Source: Mycolicibacterium malmesburyense | GTDB lineage: Bacteria; Actinomycetota; Actinomycetes; Mycobacteriales; Mycobacteriaceae | DNA: 64,000 nt | Assembly: GCF_001050015.1 (NCBI RefSeq) | Contig: NZ_CVTB01000280.1 | Location: 85,753-149,752, forward strand | Direction: 5' to 3' | Shown: piece by piece, positions 1 to 9,301 of the stretch | How positions within the stretch are numbered: the stretch's first letter is position 1 | Layout: each line of letters starts with the position of its first letter | Notes under the pieces: generated by a model | Databases searched by the model: none | Seen by the model: only the letters and a program-made list of their open reading frames with translations | Told to the model about the DNA's origin: nothing | Translations under genes and position numbers: made by a program

Positions 1-1089
1 GCCGGCGGCATGTTCACCTCGTCGCTGGATGCCGACGCGGACGGCGTGGAAGGGCTGACCTATGTGTTCACCCCCGCCCAGCTGACGGAGGTGCTCGGTG
101 GCGACGACGGACGGTGGGCCGCAGAACTTTTCGACGTGACAGAGGCCGGCACCTTCGAACACGGCGCCTCCGTGCTGCAGCTGCGGCGCGACCCCGACGA
201 TTCGGACCGCTTCGCCAGGGTGCGGGCGGCGTTGCTGGCGTCGCGGCTCACCCGTCCGCGACCCGGCCGCGACGACAAGATCGTCACCGCGTGGAACGGG
301 TTGGCCATCACCGCGCTCGCGGAGGCCGCCGTAGCGCTCGACCGGCCCGAATTCCTCGACGCCGCAACGCGATGCGGGCGCGCACTCTGGGATCTGCACA
401 TCGTCGACGGACGGCTTCGGCGGGCGAGCCTCGGCGGGACAGTCGGCGACAGCGCGGCGATCCTCGAAGACCACGGCGCGCTCGCCACCGGCCTGCTGAC
501 CGTCCACCAGATGACCGGTGACCCGCACTGGTTGGAGGCGGCGACGACGCTGCTCGACATCGCGCTCGACCACTTCGCCGACCCGCAGCGCCCCGGCCGC
601 TGGTTCGACACCGCCGACGACGCCGAGGCGCTGATGGTCCGGCCGGCCGATCCACTCGACGGCGCCACGCCGTCGGGAGCGTCGCTGATCGCCGAAGCGC
701 TGCTCACCGCGGCGCATCTCGCACCGGCCGAGCGTGCCGACCGGTACGCCGCAGCGGCCGACGCGACCCTGGCGGCGGCCACGCCGATCCTGGCCCGGCT
801 GCCGCGCTCGGGTGGGCACTGGCTCGCGGTCGCCGAGGCGGCCGTGCGCGGACCCATCCAGATCGCGGTGGCGTGTGACCCCGCGCACTCGGAGCTGTTG
901 GCGGCCGCGCGGCGGCTCGCGCCGGGCGGAGCGGTCGTCGTCGGCGGTGCGGTGAACTCGTCGACGTTGCTGATCGACCGCGACCGTGTCGACGGCGCCG
1001 ACGCCGCGTACGTGTGCCGCGGCAGAACGTGCGATCTCCCGGTCACCACGGCGCCGGAACTTGCTGCCGCACTGGGCGCGTCCGTGTAG
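1..1089 (+). CDS. YyaL-like DUF255 thioredoxin-domain protein, C-terminal part
   Basis: The gene enters from the left edge in frame 1, so only about 362 C-terminal residues are visible. What remains is the alpha/alpha-barrel, N-acylglucosamine 2-epimerase-like half of the DUF255/YyaL family, with GRDDKIVTAWNGLAI and the aromatic-rich HYxxRGRTCDLP-like end (visible as CRGRTCDLPV), both typical of this family. The N-terminal thioredoxin-like domain must lie outside the window. The equivalent M. tuberculosis locus (Rv1084) precedes the same hemolysin III and prenyl synthase genes. The molecular function of the family is not firmly known. The family call is strong; the true start is not in view. 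Confidence 0.85.
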   Translation, partial: AGGMFTSSLDADADGVEGLTYVFTPAQLTEVLGGDDGRWAAELFDVTEAGTFEHGASVLQLRRDPDDSDRFARVRAALLASRLTRPRPGRDDKIVTAWNGLAITALAEAAVALDRPEFLDAATRCGRALWDLHIVDGRLRRASLGGTVGDSAAILEDHGALATGLLTVHQMTGDPHWLEAATTLLDIALDHFADPQRPGRWFDTADDAEALMVRPADPLDGATPSGASLIAEALLTAAHLAPAERADRYAAAADATLAAATPILARLPRSGGHWLAVAEAAVRGPIQIAVACDPAHSELLAAARRLAPGGAVVVGGAVNSSTLLIDRDRVDGADAAYVCRGRTCDLPVTTAPELAAALGASV

Positions 1090-1099
1090 CGTTCGGCGC

Positions 1100-1471
1100 A
1101 TGCCGACGCCGGAAGACAACGCCAAGACCGTCACCCGCTACCTCGAACTGGCCGCCCAGGGCAAGGCCGACGACGTCGTCGAGCTCTACGCCGACGACGC
1201 CACCGTCGAGGATCCGGTCGGCGGCGAGGTGCACATCGGCCGCAAGGCGATCCGCGGCTTTTACGATGCGCTACCCACGATGGGCGCCCAGGCCGACGTC
1301 GTCACGCTGCGGGCGCTGGGAAACGAGGTGGCGTTCTTCTGGGCGCTGACCATCGACCTCGGCGGCAACAAGATGCGCATCGAGATCATCAGCGTGATGA
1401 CCTTCAACGAGGAGGGCAAGATCGCGTCGATGAAGGCCTACTGGACCCCGGAGAACGTCACCCAGCTCTGA
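1100..1471 (+). CDS. SnoaL / steroid delta-isomerase-like NTF2-fold protein
   Basis: A 123-residue protein with the single-domain NTF2/ketosteroid isomerase fold. The N-terminus (NAKTVTRYLELAAQGKADDVVELYADDATVEDPVGG) and the central GRKAIRGFY segment match steroid delta5-3-ketoisomerase-like proteins. An Asp near residue 33-36 (YADDATVEDPVG) sits where the general base of the family lies. The start is the ATG 10 bp after the upstream stop codon; longer in-frame starts would overlap the previous gene. It could isomerise a 3-oxo-delta5 steroid or be a non-enzymatic SnoaL-like protein; the sequence does not settle the substrate. Confidence 0.8.
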   Translation: MPTPEDNAKTVTRYLELAAQGKADDVVELYADDATVEDPVGGEVHIGRKAIRGFYDALPTMGAQADVVTLRALGNEVAFFWALTIDLGGNKMRIEIISVMTFNEEGKIASMKAYWTPENVTQL

Positions 1472-1479
1472 GTGATTTC

Positions 1480-1516
1480 GGTGCGCTACCTATCGCTCAA
1501 CGATCGGTAGTGCACC
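1480..1516. terminator. Bidirectional hairpin between convergent genes
   Basis: Arms 1480-1495 (GGTGCGCTACCTATCG) and 1501-1516 (CGATCGGTAGTGCACC) pair at 14 of 16 positions around a five-base loop (CTCAA). It lies between two convergent genes, so it is a likely terminator for both, although there is no strong T-run on either side. Confidence 0.55.
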
Positions 1517-1523
1517 CAAGTCG

Positions 1524-2264
1524 CTAGAAGACGGCGAACCACATCGCGATGTAGTGGCAGATCGCCGCCACCGCGGTGCACGCGTGGAAGAACTCGTGGT
1601 GGCCGAACACCGTCGGCCAAGGATTGGGCCACTTGAGCGCGTAGAGCACGCCGCCGATGCTGTACAGCCCGCCGCCGACGATCAGCAGCACCAGCGCGGC
1701 CACCCCCGCACCGTGGGTGATCGGCCCGACGAACCACGCCGCCACCCAGCCGAGCAGGATGTAGAGCGGCACGCCCACCCAACGCGGCGCCGACGGCCAG
1801 AAGCACTTGAGCAACACGCCCGCGATCGCCCCGCCCCAGACGATCCAGAACAGCACCATGCCGTCGTTCTGCGGCAGCGCCAACAGGGCGAACGGCGTGT
1901 AGCTGCCCGCGATGAACACGAAGATCATCGAGTGGTCGAGGCGCTTCATCCACTTGCGCGCGGTCGGAGACTTCCAGTTGACCCGGTGATAGGCCCCGCT
2001 GACGCTGAACATCGCCACGATGGTGAGCGTGTAGATCAGGGTCGCGATCCCAGCGCGCGTGGACTGCACCGACCAGGAGACCGAGACCAGCGTGGCTCCG
2101 CAGATGGCGGCGATCACCGCCGCGTAGACGTGGATCCAGCCTCGGGCGCGCGGCTTGTTGATGAAATTGGCGACACCGTCGACGACGGCTTCCGGGAAGT
2201 CTTCCGGCCTGTTCTGCGGCTCGCGCGACTTGTCGGAATCGGTGGCGTCGATGGATCGGGTCAT
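1524..2264 (-). CDS. Hemolysin III / PAQR-family membrane protein
   Basis: A 246-residue polytopic membrane protein of the HlyIII/PAQR family (TIGR01065-like), corresponding to Rv1085c. About seven hydrophobic helices follow a polar N-terminus of some 45 residues. Visible family signatures are [11 protein letters not shown] after helix 2, a [10 protein letters not shown] segment with the conserved Asp-His, and [11 protein letters not shown] near the C-terminus; the three conserved histidine positions suggest a metal site as in PAQR proteins. The ATG at 2264 is chosen because GGAGGTG lies just upstream. True cytolytic activity is doubtful for most members; adiponectin-receptor-like hydrolase activity is an inference from fold. 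Confidence 0.88.
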   Translation of the reverse strand: MTRSIDATDSDKSREPQNRPEDFPEAVVDGVANFINKPRARGWIHVYAAVIAAICGATLVSVSWSVQSTRAGIATLIYTLTIVAMFSVSGAYHRVNWKSPTARKWMKRLDHSMIFVFIAGSYTPFALLALPQNDGMVLFWIVWGGAIAGVLLKCFWPSAPRWVGVPLYILLGWVAAWFVGPITHGAGVAALVLLIVGGGLYSIGGVLYALKWPNPWPTVFGHHEFFHACTAVAAICHYIAMWFAVF

Positions 2265-2319
2265 GTCACCTCCACTAATGCCATGGGGGTTATCGAACCT
2301 CACAGTAGTCTGGATCTTC

Positions 2320-3111
2320 GTGGAGCTCATTCCCCCGCGCCTCAAAGAGCCGGCCTACCGGCTGTACGAGTTGCGGCTTCGCCAGGAGCTGGCGCGGGCC
2401 AAATCCCAACTGCCGCGCCATATTGCCGTTTTGTGCGACGGCAATCGCCGATGGGCGCGTGACCTTGGCCACGACGACGTCAGCGTCGGATACCGGATGG
2501 GTGCCCGCAAGATCGCCGAGATGCTGCGCTGGTGCCAGGAGATCGGCATCGAGATGGCCACGGTGTACCTGCTGTCGACGGAGAACCTGCAGCGCGCCCC
2601 CGACGAGTTGTCCCAGCTGATCGAGATCATCACCGACGTCGTCGAGGAGATCTGCGCGCCGGCCAACCATTGGAGCGTGCGCACGGTCGGCGATCTGGAG
2701 CTGATCGGCGAGGAGCCCGCGCGCCGGCTGCGCGACGCCGTCGGGTCGACCGACGCGGGGCCGGGCTCCTTCCACGTCAACCTCGCCGTCGGTTACGGCG
2801 GGCGCCAGGAGATCGTCGACGCCGTGCGCCAACTGCTGTCCAAGGAGCTCGCCAACGGCAGCACCGGCGAACAGCTGATCGAGGCGGTCACCATCGACGC
2901 GATCTCGGAGAACCTCTACACCTCGGGACAACCGGACCCCGACCTGGTCATCCGCACGTCGGGGGAGCAGCGGCTCTCGGGCTTCCTGCTGTGGCAGAGC
3001 GCGTATTCGGAGATGTGGTTCACCGAGGCGTACTGGCCCGCGTTCCGGCGGGTCGACTTCCTGCGCGCCCTGCGCGATTACACCGGCCGTCATCGCCGGT
3101 ACGGAATGTGA
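2320..3111 (+). CDS. Short-chain Z-isoprenyl diphosphate synthase (Rv1086-like)
   Basis: A 263-residue cis-prenyltransferase of the UppS family, closest to M. tuberculosis Rv1086, which makes omega,E,Z-farnesyl diphosphate from geranyl diphosphate and IPP for decaprenyl phosphate synthesis. The catalytic block [14 protein letters not shown] contains the conserved Asp-Gly-Asn and Arg residues, and the C-terminal block [21 protein letters not shown] is the IPP-binding signature; [13 protein letters not shown] is also diagnostic. The GTG at 2320 ([11 protein letters not shown]) aligns with the known Rv1086 N-terminus; the reading frame stays open upstream but overlaps the divergent hlyIII start. 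Cytosolic or membrane-peripheral. Confidence 0.92.
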   Translation: MELIPPRLKEPAYRLYELRLRQELARAKSQLPRHIAVLCDGNRRWARDLGHDDVSVGYRMGARKIAEMLRWCQEIGIEMATVYLLSTENLQRAPDELSQLIEIITDVVEEICAPANHWSVRTVGDLELIGEEPARRLRDAVGSTDAGPGSFHVNLAVGYGGRQEIVDAVRQLLSKELANGSTGEQLIEAVTIDAISENLYTSGQPDPDLVIRTSGEQRLSGFLLWQSAYSEMWFTEAYWPAFRRVDFLRALRDYTGRHRRYGM

Positions 3112-3126
3112 TGCCACACTGAGAAC

Positions 3127-4485
3127 ATGGCTGCGCTGTCGGCGGTGGTCTTCGCGCTGAGCTGGTGGTTGGGGCTCTATCTGGTGGCCCGCGACCCGCG
3201 CAAACCCGTGCTGGTGCTGGCCGCGATCGGGTTGACGAGCTTCGCGGCGGTCGTCGCGCTGGACGCGGTCCGCACCGTCAGCGGCGCCGACGCGCTCGGT
3301 CGCATCGAGGTCTACCTCGTCGCCGTTCCGGGCATCGCGTGGTTCGCGGTGCTCCTCGAGCTGTCCCGGCCGCGCGACACCTGGCGCGGCCGCGCCGGGG
3401 AGCTCGGGTTGATCGCGGTGGTCGCCGCTGCGGCGTTCGTCGGCGCCGCGATGGCCGGAAGCGTCGACGGCCCGCTGCGGCCCGGTCACTGGGTGATGTT
3501 CGCGGCGGTCTCGCTGTCGTCGCTCGGGGCCCTGGTGAACGCGGTGGTGCGCCGCTCGCAGCCGCGCCCGGTGGTCGGGTTCGTGGTGATCGCCACGCTG
3601 TTCTTCGCGTTGAGCAACGCGATCCTGGTGATCCCGCTCGGCCTGGTGCCGAGCTGGCTTGCGTTGGCCGCGACGGGCTTCGACGTGGCGCTGCTCGGCG
3701 TGGCGGTCGCGATCGGAGACGCGTTCGACGAGGGGCAGGCGTTGCGCGCCGACATGCTGCGCTCGTTCGCGGCGACGACGGTGGTGGCGGTGCTGTTCGG
3801 CGGGCAGGCCCTGGTCGGGCTGGCCGTCACCGGCCACGACACCGCGCTGACCGTTCTGTTGTTCACCAGCCTGGCGATCGCGATCGCGATCAACGTGCTC
3901 GCCGACCCGTTGGCCGGCGCGCTGGACCGGTTGGCGTTCTCGCGGTCGCCGACGCTGCGCGCCGACCGCGCCGCGCTGCGCAGCACCGAGGCGGCGTTGC
4001 CGCTGCGCAAGGACAGTCCGCTCGACGGTGTCGACGAGGAGACGTTCGCCCGCCTCACCCGCCGCGCGCTCGGCCACTACGGCGACCTCTCCAAGCTGAT
4101 CGCCAGCCCGCTCAACCGATTGCCGATCATCGACGAGCGACTGGCGGCGCGCGGGGCACCCGATCAGCCTTTGGAGCGCGCGACCGAACTCAAGGCGCTG
4201 CTGGCCGACCGCATCGCCCGGCTCAAACCCCGCGACGGCGGCGAGTTCGGCACCACCGAGGAATGGCGACACTACAACTCGCTGTATTTCCCGTACGTCG
4301 TCGGGGTGCGGGCCTACGCGCAGAACGCCACGGCCGCCGGGCTCGATCCGGTGGCCCGCCAGGCCTGGCAGTGGTTCGTCACCGAGGTGCCACAGCGGTC
4401 GCTGCACAACTGGCAGAACGCCGCCGCCCGGCTGATCGCCGCCGATCTGCGCGGCAACCTGGTGGCCGCGCAGACCGACGCCTGA
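3127..4485 (+). CDS. Conserved polytopic membrane protein with cytosolic C-terminal domain
   Basis: A 452-residue protein not recognised by name. Residues 1 to about 270 contain about eight hydrophobic segments with short loops, such as LSAVVFALSWWLGLYLVA at the start and ALTVLLFTSLAIAIAIN near 240-260. The remaining 180 residues are soluble, with a central RLTRRALGHYGDLSKLIASP segment and an end rich in Trp and Arg (AWQWFVTEVPQRSLHNWQNAAARL). The arrangement is reminiscent of a sensory membrane module joined to a cytosolic domain, but no kinase or HTH motif is visible. It begins 15 bp after the prenyl synthase and may be cotranscribed. Confidence 0.7.
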   Translation: MAALSAVVFALSWWLGLYLVARDPRKPVLVLAAIGLTSFAAVVALDAVRTVSGADALGRIEVYLVAVPGIAWFAVLLELSRPRDTWRGRAGELGLIAVVAAAAFVGAAMAGSVDGPLRPGHWVMFAAVSLSSLGALVNAVVRRSQPRPVVGFVVIATLFFALSNAILVIPLGLVPSWLALAATGFDVALLGVAVAIGDAFDEGQALRADMLRSFAATTVVAVLFGGQALVGLAVTGHDTALTVLLFTSLAIAIAINVLADPLAGALDRLAFSRSPTLRADRAALRSTEAALPLRKDSPLDGVDEETFARLTRRALGHYGDLSKLIASPLNRLPIIDERLAARGAPDQPLERATELKALLADRIARLKPRDGGEFGTTEEWRHYNSLYFPYVVGVRAYAQNATAAGLDPVARQAWQWFVTEVPQRSLHNWQNAAARLIAADLRGNLVAAQTDA

Positions 4486-4508
4486 GATCCCCCGAACCTG
4501 GGCGCGAC

Positions 4509-4557
4509 CGCTCACTCTTGTACACCTCGAGGGCCCCGAACCGTACAAGGATGAGCG
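4509..4557. repeat. Imperfect inverted repeat in a 169-bp intergenic region
   Basis: Arms 4509-4523 (CGCTCACTCTTGTAC) and 4543-4557 (GTACAAGGATGAGCG) pair at 13 of 15 positions with a 19-base spacer. The right arm runs into GATGAGCGCTCGCG, which also occurs in the 33-bp repeat at 23565-23663. It could be a terminator for the upstream gene, an operator, or a small dispersed palindromic repeat. The rest of 4486-4654 holds three CTGGCAG direct copies between about 4594 and 4636 and no gene. Confidence 0.45.
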
Positions 4558-4654
4558 CTCGCGGTGGTGGGGGCTGGCCCTCTGACCTGCGGCTGGCAGT
4601 AGCTGGCAGCGGTATGCGTCGATCTGGCAGCGACATCCGAGCAGTGTCGGTGCC

Positions 4655-5074
4655 ATGACCACTGCAACCCGCCAGGTCCGTGACACCGCCGCCGACGGCG
4701 GGACCGACTCCCTCCTGCGTTTCGCACTGCGTGCCGACGCGACCCTGTGCGGGGGCCTCGGCCTGATCGTCGTGATGGCCGCCGACCCGCTCTCGCGTGT
4801 GAGCGGGCTGTCGGCCACCAGCGAGTGGATCGCAGGCGCCGCGCTCGTCGGCTACGGGCTCGCGCTGTTCCTGGCCGCCGGGGCGCCCGACGTCCGGCGC
4901 GTCGGCGTCAGTGTGCTCGCCGGCAACATCGCGTTCGCCGTCCTCGTAAGCGCGGTGCTCGTGGCCGGCGTGCTGCCGCTGACCGAGTTCGGCGTCGCGG
5001 GCATCGTCGCGTTCACCGTCGTCACCGTCGCGTTCGCCTGCGCCCAGTACCTCGGGATCCGTCGCCTGACGTGA
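4655..5074 (+). CDS. Small four-helix integral membrane protein, first of a tandem pair
   Basis: A 139-residue protein with about four hydrophobic helices. After a short polar N-terminus comes LLRFALRADATLCGGLG, nearly identical in pattern to the start of the next gene (LLRFAMRADAILTGLAG). Both proteins are about the same length, so they look like a tandem duplication. The family has no function I can name; the topology resembles small SPW/DoxX-like membrane proteins. It follows the inverted-repeat region, which could hold its promoter. Confidence 0.65.
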   Translation: MTTATRQVRDTAADGGTDSLLRFALRADATLCGGLGLIVVMAADPLSRVSGLSATSEWIAGAALVGYGLALFLAAGAPDVRRVGVSVLAGNIAFAVLVSAVLVAGVLPLTEFGVAGIVAFTVVTVAFACAQYLGIRRLT

Positions 5075-5168
5075 TCCCCGCATGACTGGTCCGGAGCCGC
5101 CGTCGTCAGAGGTTGCGGCGTCGGCTCCGGAACGGTCCTGTCACCCCCACCAGAAAGGAATCCCCGCC

Positions 5169-5576
5169 ATGACCGCACTCTCCGTCCGCCTGAACGAATC
5201 GACCGATGCTCTGCTGCGCTTCGCGATGCGCGCCGACGCGATCCTCACGGGTTTGGCCGGCATCGCGGCCGTACCCCTCGCCGGCTGGCTGGCCGAGACG
5301 TCGGGCACCACGATCGCCTTCGAGTACGCGATGGCGGCGTTCTTCATCGCCTACGGCCTGGTCGTGTTGGGCCTGGCGGCGCTGCCGTCACTGAAGACGG
5401 CGGGCATGGCGGTGATCGTCACCAACGTGCTCTACGCCGTGGCCGCGGTGGTGCTCGTGCTGTCGAATGTCTTCCCGCTCACCACGATCGGCGTGGCGCT
5501 GACGCTCGCGACGGGCGTGTACACGCTGGCGTTCGCCGAGTTGCAGTACCAGGGCTGGCGCCGGGTCAACCGGTAG
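5169..5576 (+). CDS. Small four-helix integral membrane protein, second of a tandem pair
   Basis: A 135-residue paralogue of the preceding gene, with the shared LLRFAMRADA start and four hydrophobic helices ending in a polar YQGWRRVNR tail. The ATG at 5169 is preceded by AGAAAGGAAT, a reasonable Shine-Dalgarno sequence, and is preferred over the upstream in-frame ATG at 5082. The 94-bp gap from its twin contains no other gene. Function unknown; probable cytoplasmic-membrane protein. Confidence 0.7.
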   Translation: MTALSVRLNESTDALLRFAMRADAILTGLAGIAAVPLAGWLAETSGTTIAFEYAMAAFFIAYGLVVLGLAALPSLKTAGMAVIVTNVLYAVAAVVLVLSNVFPLTTIGVALTLATGVYTLAFAELQYQGWRRVNR

Positions 5577-5580
5577 CGGG

Positions 5581-6528
5581 CTACAGCTTGCGCAGGCGCA
5601 GACGGTTGATCGAATGGTCGGCGTCCTTGCGCAGCACCAGGGTCGCCCGCGGCCTCGTCGGCAGGATGTTCTCGATCAGGTTGGGCCGGTTGATCGAATG
5701 CCAGATGTCGCGGGCGGCCATCACGGCCTGCTCGTCGGTGAGCGTGGCGTAGTGATGGAAGTGCGAAGCCGGGTCGGCGAACGCCGTCGTGCGCAGGCCG
5801 AGGAACCGGTCGATGTACCAATGTTCGATGTCGTCGATGCGCGCGTCGACGTAGACCGAGAAGTCGAACAGGTCGGACACCATCAACGTCGGCCCGGTCT
5901 GCAAGACGTTGAGGCCCTCGAGGATCAGGATGTCCGGATGCCGGACGAACTGCTTCTCGCTGGGCACGATGTCGTAGAGCAGGTGTGAGTACACCGGCGC
6001 ACACGCGTACTCGGCGCCCGACTTGACCGTCGTCACGAACCGCATCAGCGCCCGACGGTCGTAGCTCTCGGGAAAGCCCTTGCGGCCCATCAGGTTCCGG
6101 CGGACCAGCTCGGCGTTGGGGTAGAGGAAGCCGTCGGTCGTCACCAGGTCGACGCGGGGGTGATGCTCCCAGCGCGCCAGAAGTGCCTGCAGCACACGGG
6201 CGGTCGTGGACTTGCCGACCGCGACGCTGCCCGCGACGCCGATCACGAACGGCACGGGCCGGTCGGGCTGCGACTCGCTCTCGGAGTCGCCGCCCAGGAA
6301 CTCGGCGGTGGTCGCGAACAACCGCTGACGGGCCGCGACCTGCAGGTGGATCAGCCGGGCCAGCGGCAGGTACACCTCTTCGACCTCCAGCAGGTCGATC
6401 TTCTCGCCGATACCGCGCAGCTTGGTCAGTTCGTCTTCGGTGAGTTTGAGCGGGGTCGACATACGCAGGTTCCGCCACTGACTCCGGTCGAACTCCACAT
6501 ATGGGCTGGGTTCACTCAGCCGCGCCAT
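5581..6528 (-). CDS. coaA: Pantothenate kinase type I
   Basis: A 315-residue prokaryotic type I pantothenate kinase (Rv1092c-like), which phosphorylates pantothenate to 4'-phosphopantothenate in the first committed step of coenzyme A synthesis. The Walker A loop GSVAVGKST lies at about residues 100-108. [15 protein letters not shown] and the [22 protein letters not shown] segment are characteristic of the family, as is [20 protein letters not shown] near the C-terminus. Length is typical (312 in M. tuberculosis). It is convergent with the upstream small membrane gene with four bases between stops, and divergent from the DUF885 gene with a 30-bp gap. Confidence 0.97.
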   Translation of the reverse strand: MARLSEPSPYVEFDRSQWRNLRMSTPLKLTEDELTKLRGIGEKIDLLEVEEVYLPLARLIHLQVAARQRLFATTAEFLGGDSESESQPDRPVPFVIGVAGSVAVGKSTTARVLQALLARWEHHPRVDLVTTDGFLYPNAELVRRNLMGRKGFPESYDRRALMRFVTTVKSGAEYACAPVYSHLLYDIVPSEKQFVRHPDILILEGLNVLQTGPTLMVSDLFDFSVYVDARIDDIEHWYIDRFLGLRTTAFADPASHFHHYATLTDEQAVMAARDIWHSINRPNLIENILPTRPRATLVLRKDADHSINRLRLRKL

Positions 6529-6558
6529 GCGCCCAGTCTTGCATTTACGGTTGAGAAC

Positions 6559-7770
6559 ATGGACGCCAGCACCTCAGATTCGTTCGTCCGCGAGTATCTG
6601 CTGCTCGGTCTGCGCTTCGACCGGGTCGAGGAGGGCTACGTCGACTCGTTCACCGGGGATCCGGCGCTGCGCCGTGCGGTCGCCGCCGAACCGCAGCCCG
6701 ATCCCGCGGACCTGACCAGGCGGGCCGAGCGGCTGTTGGGCGAGCTGACCTCGGTCGACGGGCTGGAGCAGGCGCGTAAGGACTACATCGGCGCCCACCT
6801 GCGTGCGCTGGCGTGCGCTGGACGCAAGTTCGCGGGTGAGCAGGTCGGTTTCGTCGACGAGGTCGAGGCGTACTTCGACGTGCACATCGACAAGGGCGAC
6901 CCCGAGCGGTATCGGCAGGCGCATCGACAGCTCGACGAGGTGCTCGACGGGTCCGGCCCGCTGGCCGAGCGGATGCAGGCCTACCGCGCAGGCGAGGAGA
7001 TTCCGCCCACGCGCCTCGAAGAGTGCATCCATGCGTTCTCCAGCGCGCTGCGCGACCGCGTCCGCGCCGAGTATCCGCTGCCCGATGCCGAGACCATCAC
7101 CTACGAGGTGGTCACCGACAAGCCGTGGTCGGGGTTCAACTACTACCACGGGGATTACAAGTCGACGGTCGCCGTCAACGCCGACCTCAAACAGCAGATG
7201 TCGAACCTGCCGCGGCTGGTCGCGCACGAGTCGTATCCGGGCCACCACACCGAGCACTGCCGCAAGGAGGTCGGCCTGGTCGAGGGCAGGGGACAGGCCG
7301 AGCAGACGATCTTCCTCGTCAACACCCCGCAGTGCCTGATGGCCGAGGGGCTGGCCGACCTCGCCCTGTACGCGGCGATCGGCCCCGGCTGGGGCGCCTG
7401 GGCCGGCGAGATCTACGCCGACCTGGGCCTGCGGTTCGACGGCGACCGCGCGCAGGCGGTGTCGGAGGCGACGGCGGCCCTGGCCGAGGTGCGCCAGGAC
7501 GCCGCGCTGATGCTGCACGACGAGCACCGAGACGTCGACGACGTCGTCGCCTTCCTCAAGCGGTGGTTGTTGGTCAACGACCAGCGCGCCCGTCAGATGC
7601 TGCGGTTCCTGTCCTCGCCGCTGTGGCGCGCCTACACCAGCACCTACGTCGAGGGATACCGGTTGCTGCGGGGCTGGCTGGACGCCAGGCCCGCCGACGT
7701 CGGCCTGACCCAGCGGTTCGGCACCCTGCTCGACGAGCCGTTGATCCCGTCGGTCCTGCGGGCGGCCTGA
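6559..7770 (+). CDS. DUF885-family putative metallohydrolase
   Basis: A 403-residue protein of the DUF885 family. The signature [15 protein letters not shown] near residues 219-233 is an HExxPGHH-type metal-binding motif shared with DUF885 peptidase-like proteins. The central [20 protein letters not shown] and the C-terminal helical [20 protein letters not shown] also fit. No signal peptide is visible, so it is likely cytosolic. The ATG at 6559 gives the conserved [22 protein letters not shown] start. From memory, M. tuberculosis has no gene between coaA and glyA1, so this is a gain here or a loss there. Substrate unknown. Confidence 0.78.
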   Translation: MDASTSDSFVREYLLLGLRFDRVEEGYVDSFTGDPALRRAVAAEPQPDPADLTRRAERLLGELTSVDGLEQARKDYIGAHLRALACAGRKFAGEQVGFVDEVEAYFDVHIDKGDPERYRQAHRQLDEVLDGSGPLAERMQAYRAGEEIPPTRLEECIHAFSSALRDRVRAEYPLPDAETITYEVVTDKPWSGFNYYHGDYKSTVAVNADLKQQMSNLPRLVAHESYPGHHTEHCRKEVGLVEGRGQAEQTIFLVNTPQCLMAEGLADLALYAAIGPGWGAWAGEIYADLGLRFDGDRAQAVSEATAALAEVRQDAALMLHDEHRDVDDVVAFLKRWLLVNDQRARQMLRFLSSPLWRAYTSTYVEGYRLLRGWLDARPADVGLTQRFGTLLDEPLIPSVLRAA

Positions 7771-7794
7771 GGGCCCCCGACTAGGCTGAACCCC

Positions 7795-9258
7795 ATGACT
7801 GCAGACCCCGTGACCTCCGACGCCGCCGCTCCTGGCACGGAGTACGCCGAGACCGCGAGCGCCGCCTACCGGGCCGCGTTGCAGGTGATCGAGTCGGTCG
7901 AGCCGCGCATCGCCGCCGCTACCCGCAAAGAGCTTGCCGATCAACGGGATTCGCTCAAGCTGATCGCCAGCGAGAACTACGCCTCGCCCGCGGTGCTGCT
8001 GACGATGGGCACCTGGTTCTCCGACAAGTACGCCGAGGGCACGATCGGGCACCGGTTCTACGCCGGCTGCCAGAACGTCGACACCGTCGAGAGCCTCGCC
8101 GCCGAGCACGCCCGCGAGCTGTTCGGGGCGCCATACGCCTACGTGCAGCCGCACTCCGGCATCGACGCCAACCTCGTTGCGTTCTGGGCGATCCTGGCCA
8201 CCCGGGTGGAAGCCCCCGAACTGGCCGAGGCGGGCCTCAAGCACGTCAACGACCTGTCCGAGGCGGACTGGGAGAAGCTGCGCAACAAGCTCGGCAACCA
8301 GCGGCTGCTCGGGATGTCGCTGGACGCGGGCGGACACCTCACCCACGGCTTCCGGCCGAACATCTCCGGCAAGATGTTCCACCAGCGCAGCTATGGCACC
8401 GACCCCGACACCGGATTCCTGGACTACGGCGCGGTGGCCGCGGCCGCGCGCGAGTTCAAGCCGCTGATCATCGTGGCCGGCTACTCGGCCTATCCGCGGC
8501 GGGTCGACTTCGCCAAGATGCGCGAGATCGCCGACGAGGTCGGCGCGACGCTGATGGTCGACATGGCCCACTTCGCCGGCCTGGTCGCGGGCAAGGTGTT
8601 CACCGGCAACGAGGACCCGGTGCCGCACGCCCACGTCACCACCACGACCACCCACAAGTCGCTGCGCGGGCCGCGCGGCGGGATGGTGCTCGCCCAGCCC
8701 GAGTACTCCGACGCCGTGGACAAGGGATGTCCGATGGTGCTGGGCGGGCCGCTGTCCCACGTGATGGCCGCCAAGGCCGTCGCGCTCGCCGAGGCGCGCC
8801 AGCCCGCGTTCCAGGCGTACGCGCAGCGCGTGGCCGACAACGCCCAGGCCCTGGCCGACGGGTTCCTCAAGCGCGACGCGGGCCTCGTCACCGGCGGCAC
8901 CGACAACCACATCGTCCTTCTGGATGTCACCTCGTTCGGCCTGACCGGCCGCCAGGCCGAGTCGGCCCTGCTCGATGCGGGCATCGTCACGAACCGCAAC
9001 TCCGTGCCCGCCGACCCGAACGGCGCCTGGTACACCAGCGGCATCCGGCTGGGCACCCCCGCGCTGACCACCCGCGGATTCGGGGCCGACGACTTCGACC
9101 GCGTCGCCGAACTCATCGTCGACGTGCTGTCGAACACCGAACCTCAGGGCACGTCCAAGGCCAAGTACACGCTGGCCGACGGCACCGCCGAGCGCGTGCA
9201 CGCCGCGTCCGGGGAACTTCTGGCGGCGAACCCTCTGTATCCGGGGCTGACGTTGTAG
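7795..9258 (+). CDS. glyA: Serine hydroxymethyltransferase, long form
   Basis: A 487-residue PLP enzyme that interconverts serine plus tetrahydrofolate with glycine plus 5,10-methylene-THF. PLP Lys is in [15 protein letters not shown] (about residue 288); [11 protein letters not shown] and [11 protein letters not shown] are other family blocks. It is about 60 residues longer than typical bacterial GlyA (426 in M. tuberculosis GlyA1). An extra segment of about 35 residues follows NLVAFWAIL (about 135-171: [12 protein letters not shown] to KLRNKLGNQ), and the C-terminus is extended. This architecture closely resembles chlamydial GlyA as I remember it. It sits at the glyA1 locus between coaA and desA2, 24 bp after the DUF885 gene. 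Confidence 0.93.
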   Translation: MTADPVTSDAAAPGTEYAETASAAYRAALQVIESVEPRIAAATRKELADQRDSLKLIASENYASPAVLLTMGTWFSDKYAEGTIGHRFYAGCQNVDTVESLAAEHARELFGAPYAYVQPHSGIDANLVAFWAILATRVEAPELAEAGLKHVNDLSEADWEKLRNKLGNQRLLGMSLDAGGHLTHGFRPNISGKMFHQRSYGTDPDTGFLDYGAVAAAAREFKPLIIVAGYSAYPRRVDFAKMREIADEVGATLMVDMAHFAGLVAGKVFTGNEDPVPHAHVTTTTTHKSLRGPRGGMVLAQPEYSDAVDKGCPMVLGGPLSHVMAAKAVALAEARQPAFQAYAQRVADNAQALADGFLKRDAGLVTGGTDNHIVLLDVTSFGLTGRQAESALLDAGIVTNRNSVPADPNGAWYTSGIRLGTPALTTRGFGADDFDRVAELIVDVLSNTEPQGTSKAKYTLADGTAERVHAASGELLAANPLYPGLTL

Positions 9259-9301
9259 CACGCGCCACGCGGGCGGGAATTTTACGATTCCCACAGAATT
9301 G

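Noticed and set aside
2290..4818. Long minus-strand frame (over 800 codons) opposite the prenyl synthase and membrane gene
   Set aside because: Antisense shadow of two well-supported genes; repetitive Arg/Gln/His composition and no recognisable domain.
6574..9294. Very long open frame on the minus strand (about 900 codons) opposite the DUF885 and glyA genes
   Set aside because: High GC and codon-position bias of the real genes keep the opposite frame open; the product is low-complexity and matches no family.
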